A stretch of 64,000 nucleotides of DNA from Wyeomyia smithii (Eukaryota; Arthropoda; Insecta; Diptera; Culicidae), in assembly GCF_029784165.1 (NCBI RefSeq), contig NC_073696.1:236948892-237012891 (forward strand), read 5' to 3'. Under the pieces are notes generated by a model, which saw nothing but the letters and a program-made list of their open reading frames with translations, was not told the DNA's origin and did no database searches. Both the position numbers and the translations under genes were made by a program. Positions 57,813 through 64,000 of the stretch are shown here, piece by piece. The stretch's first letter is position 1, and every line of letters begins with the position of its first letter.

Positions 57813-58275
57813 AACTCTGGAGTACTTTGTGATAAGATCATTTGTCTGAATGTAAACAGAACGAGTTAGAGATAATTACACAGTAAAAAACATTTACATT
57901 ACTTTAAATGCACATAAATGGAGCATTGGAAACCACGTAATATTCCGTGTGGCATTATATTCACATGCAAAGTAAATGAATATATTGTGAATTTGCATGC
58001 ATATTTATATTTGAAGCTTTAAGTTTATATCAATTAACGTACAAATTTACATGGCTTTAAACGATTCTGTATTGTACATTATTAACGGTGTCAAATTGTA
58101 TATGTTTTTCACTTTATGTGCTAGAAATCGTTATGTACTTTCATTTGTATTAGTTGTAAATTTCATTTTTTGGTACTGTGTAGTTTTCGTGAAGTACAAG
58201 AGATATAACATTCACTCGTTTTGTTTACGTTTGGACATATGACCTTATCACAACGTACTCCAGAATTACTCAATA
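57813..58275. repeat. Foldback MITE-like inverted repeat
   Basis: TCTGGAGTACTTTGTGATAAG (about 57819) pairs with CTTATCACAACGTACTCCAGA (about 58243). Inside, GTAAACAGAACGAGT pairs with ACTCGTTTTGTTTAC. The middle is AT-rich and no ORF is supported. Confidence 0.65.
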
Positions 58276-58932
58276 TTTCAGAATTTGGTGAAATTGAGGG
58301 AAGAGGCAATATTTAAAAAAACAAACTGCTAATTGAGTAACTCGAGCTTTGATCACATGACAAGATTGTAAATGCCAAGGTTTTGTAATATGAAAATCAA
58401 AATTTTGAAATACCAGAAGCAAACGATAACAAATGATAATTACTTCTGCTAAAGATCGAGAAACTCTGCGTGTTTTCAGTGCTAGTAGGATGTTATTGTA
58501 GTAAATCCACCAAGTCAATTTGGAATTTGGTAGATTCACGAACTATATGGATGGTTTCGAAGTCACCGTAAGACAACAATCTAAAACCATAATATTCATC
58601 TAAAGCGTAACATTGATAAACAGAATAATCGAATGACGAATTTTGGCACAAAAAGTCTACAATATCCTGCAAAAAGAAAACAGAAATTTTTAATTGACAA
58701 AATTTCGGTTTAAAACCGACCGATGTGTAAATGGAATATTCAAACTACATATTTTAAAACTGAGATGAAAATCAAACCAAACGATACACTCTAACTCATC
58801 GCATGAGACGATAAGCCTCTATTCTCACAATAGATCAACGATTCTGGTCGCAGTGAGGAAGTCCATACAGGAAAAAAAAAAGAAATTAAGCCGTAATATA
58901 CAAGTGGTGTTTGTTTTTTTTTTTTTTCGACT
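58276..58932. other. AT-rich intergenic sequence
   Basis: No gene or repeat was recognised, apart from a 15-17 base T run just before the target duplication at 58933. Confidence 0.45.
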
Positions 58933-58950
58933 AAAGGACACATGATTTTT

Positions 58951-61115
58951 CTTCGGGAGAACTGGCAACAAGGCCCGCTTAGTGTTGTGCGTGTTTTATC
59001 TCTACGTGAAATTTAGCTAATTCAAGCTGTTTTCCCCCAAATAATATTAGTATATTCAGTGAATTCTACAAATTAAGCTCTGCTGGTTACCAGAACAGTG
59101 GAAAATGGAGTCACCAGGACATTCTAAGCAAGCTAAGTAACATTTTATTTTGAAAATATGTTGTTTGTTTTCGAGTCGGTTATTCGAGACGCACAAAAAA
59201 CACCGACGAATAAAGTACGCTCGCAGCGCCGTCTGTTAGCGAATAGAAAAGTTGCGATCTGCATATTTTTCACTCATTTTTAATTTAATTTAATTTATTT
59301 AATTTAATTTATTTTTCTTTAATGTGGCATTACATATTATGTGTTAATAGAGTACATAAGGTGAGATATGAATAAACTTTCAACAACTGGATTATTCGAA
59401 GGAAATCAATTGGATTCAGAACACTAGCTTTTTAGTCAAATGAAGGAAAAAATTGAAAAAAAAACCCTCGATCTTTGCAAATAGTATAAGGGATAGTTAG
59501 AGGAAAGGTGATTTTTCACTCATATTATCGCGTGCGTGTTAGGCAATTCCATTTTACCATTTTACGAACTGCTAGAGTAGGATATACGGTGTTTGCTGTT
59601 CCATGTTTTCTGTGAAAATATTATTCAGGAATTAAGTTCTGAAACGTCTCGTAAAATAGTCTAATGCCGTGTAAGGTCGTTTCGGTTTCGCTCAAACTGT
59701 GAATCGTCGCATCACGGTACTCCAATTTTTCCACTTTTTGCCGACAACGTTCGTGGTTGTGATAAATGCGTGAACGTGTGGATGATTTGTTTAGATGATC
59801 TTACGCGATGAATAGTCGTAGAAAAGAGCGAGACGTCTATGCCAGCGCGGCAGTGTTTTTATAATAACCTATTTCAATTCATGTTTTCAGCCACTGAAAG
59901 GAGCACAACAACAACTATTGATATGTCATGAAATAGTCTAAAAAGTCCATCACTCTTTTTGGGAACACAATATAACGGATACTTTTTATATGTTTTTCGA
60001 ATCCGTTGTGATTATTTTTTGCGTTTTCCACTTTAGAAATTTGAAAAATTCAGCTATGGAAGGCAGTCAACCGAGATTTTCTTCACATGCCTCTTGTTGT
60101 ATTTTATAATTCATTTTTAAGAATCTCACACTATACATGATCATATCTACAATGTTTAGATGACTTTATACGGTGAATAGCTGCGATGCAATGTTGTTGT
60201 AATAATTTATTTCAATTAATGTTTTCAGTCGCCGAAAGCAGCACAATAACTACTATAGAATTGTCATGAATTAGTCTAATATAAGTTCATCTATTTTATT
60301 TTAGCACAACATGACGAATCATTTTCATATGTTTTTCGAATCTCTTTTTGATATTTCTTTTGCGTTTTCTGCGTTGAAAATTTGGATATTTTTGCTATGC
60401 AAGCCAGCCAACCGAGATCTTCTTCACATGCCATATTACTTCTTATTGTATTTAGAATTCATCTTCATTAATCTCACATTATATGTATATGATTATATCT
60501 ATATTGTTACATTAATCCAAATAAATCATGGTCATATCACTTATCGAAGTGAATCCTGATCAAAAACCCACCCCACTAACAAAAACTCCCTTCCGTGGTC
60601 TTTGTAGGGATGCAGAGGTATACTCGGTCTCTAACAAAGCAAAGACTACATTCTAACATTTCTTCCTTATTGAAGGCTTCGTGCGGTACTGGCATAACTC
60701 GAAGTTCAGAGTTCCAAGAGAAACTGGATTGAAAAGTTGGCGTTCAAAATTTCACTGTCGTCTCTAAGATATCTATGAGCCAGTTAAAAACTTTCAAAGA
60801 CACATCGACTTTTAACTCAGTTTTTTCTGTGGATTTTGAAGCAAGTCTTTGTGAAATAAAAGTTAATCATATTGGGTATCATTTGACTGCAACATGGACA
60901 ACTTTTGAGTTGTGCCAGTGTTGCACGAAACCGACGATATCCCCGGCGCCGTTATTGGTCTATGAAATATCGGGTCATTGAATGATGCGCAGTGAGAAGG
61001 AATTACGACTCCCAGTCGTTCTTTCAGTTGATTCATTGTGCATCTTGAGTGGCTCGGACCCATCACGGAGTAGCAACCATTGATATGTACAGTCAGAACT
61101 AAGCTAAGCTAAGCT
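58951..61115 (+). mobile_element. Retroposed element with 18-bp TSD and (CTAAG)n tail, no long ORF
   Basis: AAAGGACACATGATTTTT occurs at 58933-58950 and again at 61116-61133, an 18-bp perfect duplication. The right end just before it is CTAAGCTAAGCTAAGCT, a short tandem tail of LINE/SINE type. The left end starts CTTCGGGAGAACTGGC, and a very short frame opens at 59105 (MESPGHSKQAK, then stop). Inside, about 59780-60150 is duplicated in tandem as about 60151-60510. The final 550 bases look like a LINE 3' UTR. It may be an internally deleted, non-autonomous LINE derivative. The family name is unknown to me. Confidence 0.6.
59780..60510. repeat. Tandem duplication, unit about 360 bp
   Basis: Paired landmarks: TTTAGATGATCTTACGCGATGAATAG against TTTAGATGACTTTATACGGTGAATAG; CATGTTTTCAGCCACTGAAAG against AATGTTTTCAGTCGCCGAAAG; TATGTTTTTCGAATC in both; CAACCGAGATTTTCTTCACATGCC against CAACCGAGATCTTCTTCACATGCC. 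The divergence is perhaps 20-25 percent, so the duplication is not recent. Confidence 0.75.
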
Positions 61116-61133
61116 AAAGGACACATGATTTTT

Positions 61134-61785
61134 TCCTCAACTATCCAGACCATCCACACTCAAGTATTTTTTTTTTTTTGAGAGATAAAATATTTTAGCA
61201 GGTGAAATCTTTGAAAAATTATATTGAAAACTTTTCTCTTAATTGAAAAGTTACCAATGAAAGTCTCGTGAAAAATTGATTTCTTAACTAAAAGAAAAGT
61301 TCGAAGAAAAAAGACACGAAACAAAAAAATAATCAGCATACATTAAATTAGGATCATTGAAACAGATTATCATTTAGAATTATCGAAACTAGTTACAAAA
61401 TAGTACAAAAAATTATATTGGAACTTTTCTTAAATTTTTGCATAGTTTTTGTTCAGTTAAAATATTATATACATTTTAATAGCAACAATTTCTGAAGTAA
61501 TCTGTATCAGAAACCTTGGGATTTAACATCACTAGAAACAACCGTTTGAAAAAACCGATTTTCTTTTTTACAATGATAATTTTTAATAGACTTTATTCGC
61601 CATAGAATTGTACATTTTCATACAAAACTTTTTAAATTAAAAAAAAGGCAAGTTTTCGAAAACTTCTCAATCTTTTTTAATGAAATTTCTTGAATATTCT
61701 TAAACCATCAGTTCAAGACAAATTCTTTTTAGCGGGATATTTAAAACTTACATTGCCTACCCTGATGTGACATTTTTTACATATA
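61134..61785. other. AT-rich intergenic sequence
   Basis: Very AT-rich with GAAAAGTT-type repeats. No gene is seen. Confidence 0.45.
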
Positions 61786-61798
61786 TGACATTTCAATT

Positions 61799-62017
61799 AT
61801 GTACTCTTCCAGCTGATCTCGAGGTACGATGCTGACCTAACAAGCCAGTCGCCGTAGGTTCGAGTCTCGGCTCGGGAGAGACTGTTAGTGTCAGTAGGAT
61901 CGTAGCGCTAGCCCCGCAATTGTCCTGTACACTTAGCAGTTGGCTGCGAAGTCTGTGTATAATAAACAGAAGGCCTAGTTCCGATACGGAATGTAGCACC
62001 AAGGCTTTGCTTTGCTT
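61799..62017 (+). mobile_element. tRNA-derived SINE, second family (CTTTG tail)
   Basis: It has GATCTCGAGGTACGATGCTG and AACAAGCCAGTCGCC, a B-box-like GTAGGTTCGAGTCTCGG, and a GCTTTGCTTTGCTT tail. A perfect 13-bp target duplication TGACATTTCAATT lies at 61786-61798 and 62018-62030. A 76-codon minus-strand frame here is a shadow. Confidence 0.88.
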
Positions 62018-62030
62018 TGACATTTCAATT

Positions 62031-63019
62031 TATTTTGGACAAGAAATAACTTAATTTACCCCAGAAACTATTTTTTCAGTGGAACCCTCACTGACCAGAA
62101 GCTAAATAATCTAATTTCGAAAACTAAATAAAAGTATGTATGTGTGTTTATTTCTTTATTAATTTCATCTTGATCGGAAAGTTCGTTCAAAAGCTACTTT
62201 TTCCAACGGCCTGACTGATTTTAGAACTTTTGGTGCTAGATGCATTTGTTGTAGGCTAGTTTTTTACTTAAAAATTCATTTTATATAAAATGTAAATTTC
62301 AAAAGTTATGTAGAGTACATAACAAAATCGCGAATGTAATAATATTACGCATAGTTACATATATAGAACAATTCTATAATATGATCTCGATCAATGTGAA
62401 AATAGCAGCCGACCAAACCGACACCATAACTGGATATAAAACCGAAGTCTCCACTCACTAATACAGGCAGTGAAAACAATTTAACAACTGAGTAATATAC
62501 ACTACACACAAAGACACACCACATGCTCTGCTCAGCATATTGTGTTGATTTGATAATGGTCGCGCGCCGTGCTCGATTTCGAAAAGTAATCTGAATGGCA
62601 AGGTAAACTCAATGCTCTACTATTTTTTTTAATGTATCATGAAGAATTTTTCTCAGCTTGACAATGGTAATGTTAAATTTAAAATCGGTGGTTGCGAACT
62701 TACTCAAGAACATGTTTTTCTGATAAAACCTAAGATGGCAGCTAATATTTTTCTACTTCAAATGAAAGTCCTTTCGTTCCTTTTTGAAACAACATGATGG
62801 TTGTAGGAAGCTCAATGACAAATTCAAGAGAAATAAATCAATACCAACATGATCGAGAATCGCTCAAAATACAACTTTGTTGCTCGGTGTGACGTCTTCA
62901 ACAAGGTTATAGAGAAAGAAATTAAAAATAATTATCTCGCATCTTTTTTTTTAACTTTATTTTTATAAAACTTCAAAAGATTGGCTAAATATTGATGGTT
63001 CATGGGCATCATTCTGGTC
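62031..63019. other. AT-rich intergenic sequence
   Basis: No gene or named repeat was recognised. ACAACTTTGTTGCTCGGTGTGACGTCTTCAACAAGG near 62872 has the look of a dispersed repeat but has no second copy in the window. Confidence 0.4.
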
Positions 63020-63360
63020 ATGTTTGTTTTTCCTCCGCAGAAAATCTCTTGAGTGCAGGAGAACATACTTGCACTGCGAAAACAACTGATCTCACACTAA
63101 AGAGCAAATCAACGCATATGCTAGAAGAAAATGACAAACGATTTTTATCTGGTGAGCTTCCAGAAAGCACCGCGGTGAAATTTGAAATCTCTCTCTTGCG
63201 AGACAATGAACTATGGTGTACTTTCTCACACGTATGGACATCACGCACAATAATTACACAGCAGAGCTATCTGCGGTGCATTTTACAGTTTGTTTCTTGA
63301 TCATGGCAGAAGAGGAAAAGAGATTGGGAGAAAAAAACAGACTACGTTGCTCGTGCCGGT
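63020..63360 (+). repeat. Diverged dispersed repeat, copy 2, coding-like
   Basis: It is the counterpart of 16920-17440 (minus). The frame from about 63070 reads LTLKSKSTHMLEEND and then KFEISLLRDNELWCTFS. The continuation HNNYTAELSAVHFTVCFL lies in the neighbouring frame, so a frameshift sits near 63215. The equivalent residues in copy 1 are NNHTTELTVVLLLCV. I do not recognise the protein. The start and end are uncertain. Confidence 0.5.
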
Positions 63361-64000
63361 CGAGTTTACTTATGTTGAATTCGTTTTCGCGGTGTAGCTA
63401 CACGAGGACTGCACTTTTGTCCGGTAGGTTTTTTTCACTTTCCGGACTACTCGGCAGTGAACACTGTGGTGTACTTCCGCGTATTCTCTGTACAGTGATT
63501 CACCTCTCTGTTTTTTCTCGGTTGTGCGGTGCGCTGGAGGTGTGTTTGTCTCTCTGTGAGACGCATTGGAATGGAGAAAGATGCTGGGTGGTGAAAGCAT
63601 GGCAATTTAGGGACATTTTTAAGAAAGCGCAAGTCAACGTTTGGACACCTGTGGATTTTGACATCTGTAGATCTTGACACCTGATACATCGCCCGTTAAT
63701 CTTTATGTAATTTGACCCTCATGTGAAGAAATACGTTTTACATTTAATTCCAATATGCTCATCTTACATTAGATATAAAATGTGCGGATTGAATTCTGAA
63801 ATAAATTGATGTCTTCTTGTTTTTTTATTTCCAAAAACTGTTCCGTTTCGTCGACATAGGTTTGTATTGTTCTAATCAAGAAGAAATGACGAAGAAAATT
63901 TTTACCGACTTTTCACAACCGAGTTTTTTACTGATCGTTTTACCGAACAGTGGCCCAATGTATGATTAGAAAATTATTATGAAGAATCCTAAAATCATTT
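63361..64000. other. Unassigned sequence to the window end
   Basis: A 154-codon frame (63213-63677) runs through here, but only its first 40 codons have a counterpart elsewhere. The later part is Cys/Ser-rich without a known domain. 63690-64000 is AT-rich. Confidence 0.4.

Noticed and set aside
60311..60559. 82-codon hydrophobic ORF
   Set aside because: It lies in one unit of a tandem duplication, and the other unit does not keep the frame.

Overview
This is eukaryotic, AT-rich, repeat-dominated DNA. It looks like a culicine (Aedes-type) mosquito genome. Supporting this are tRNA-derived SINEs resembling the Aedes Feilai family, CR1/Jockey-like, RTE (JAM-like) and RNase-H-bearing LINE remnants of mosquito type, many foldback MITEs, and a Helitron-like composite repeat present twice. 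The species call rests on remembered family resemblance and not on a search. I found no intact host protein-coding gene. Nearly every long reading frame is either transposon-derived or a by-product of a simple repeat.

Layout. 1-3787: 3' part of a CR1/Jockey-type LINE, frameshifted and with a catalytic-site substitution. 3.8-13.1 kb: AT-rich DNA with a near-perfect 39-bp hairpin (5002-5110), a dispersed repeat with a TGACGTRGGACTAC end, and a minus-strand LINE fossil with thumb and RNase H remnants (7872-8990). 13.2-16.2 kb: copy 1 of a 3-kb composite made of three kinds of tandem repeat, abutted by a MITE (16221-16601). 17-23 kb: a SINE inside a diverged repeat, foldback elements, and a 2.6-kb palindromic element split by a 1.2-kb hAT-type element with a perfect 8-bp target duplication. 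23-27.9 kb: mostly unique sequence with one SINE. 27.9-30.6 kb: copy 2 of the composite, with the more complete 5' end. 31.8-32.8 kb: a TA-flanked MITE. 33.4-35.2 kb: a TTAA-flanked 1.8-kb palindrome. 39.5-40.3 kb: a second, shorter TTAA-flanked element. 43.7-46.9 kb: about 3.1 kb of almost pure (CTACT)n.

48.5-54.3 kb is the richest part. It holds an internally deleted histone H2A pseudogene that still has a histone-type 3' stem-loop, then an RTE-clade LINE on the minus strand. That LINE was split by a 2.57-kb inverted-repeat element (TSD CAAATG), which in turn carries a SINE (16-bp TSD), and was split again by a Feilai-like SINE (12-bp TSD). A second copy of the first SINE lies nearby in opposite orientation. 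55.7-56.1 kb: a mariner remnant. 58.9-61.1 kb: a 2.2-kb retroposed sequence with an 18-bp TSD and a CTAAG-repeat tail but no long ORF. 61.8 kb: another tRNA-type SINE with a 13-bp TSD. 63 kb: a relative of the repeat at 17 kb.

The elements do not form a pathway. Their order of insertion can be read from nesting and target-site duplications, and that is the main biological content. I do not see a convincing undescribed functional system. The items most worth follow-up are the hairpin at 5 kb, the retroposed element at 59-61 kb, the coding-like repeat pair at 17 and 63 kb, the histone remnant, and the giant pentanucleotide array.
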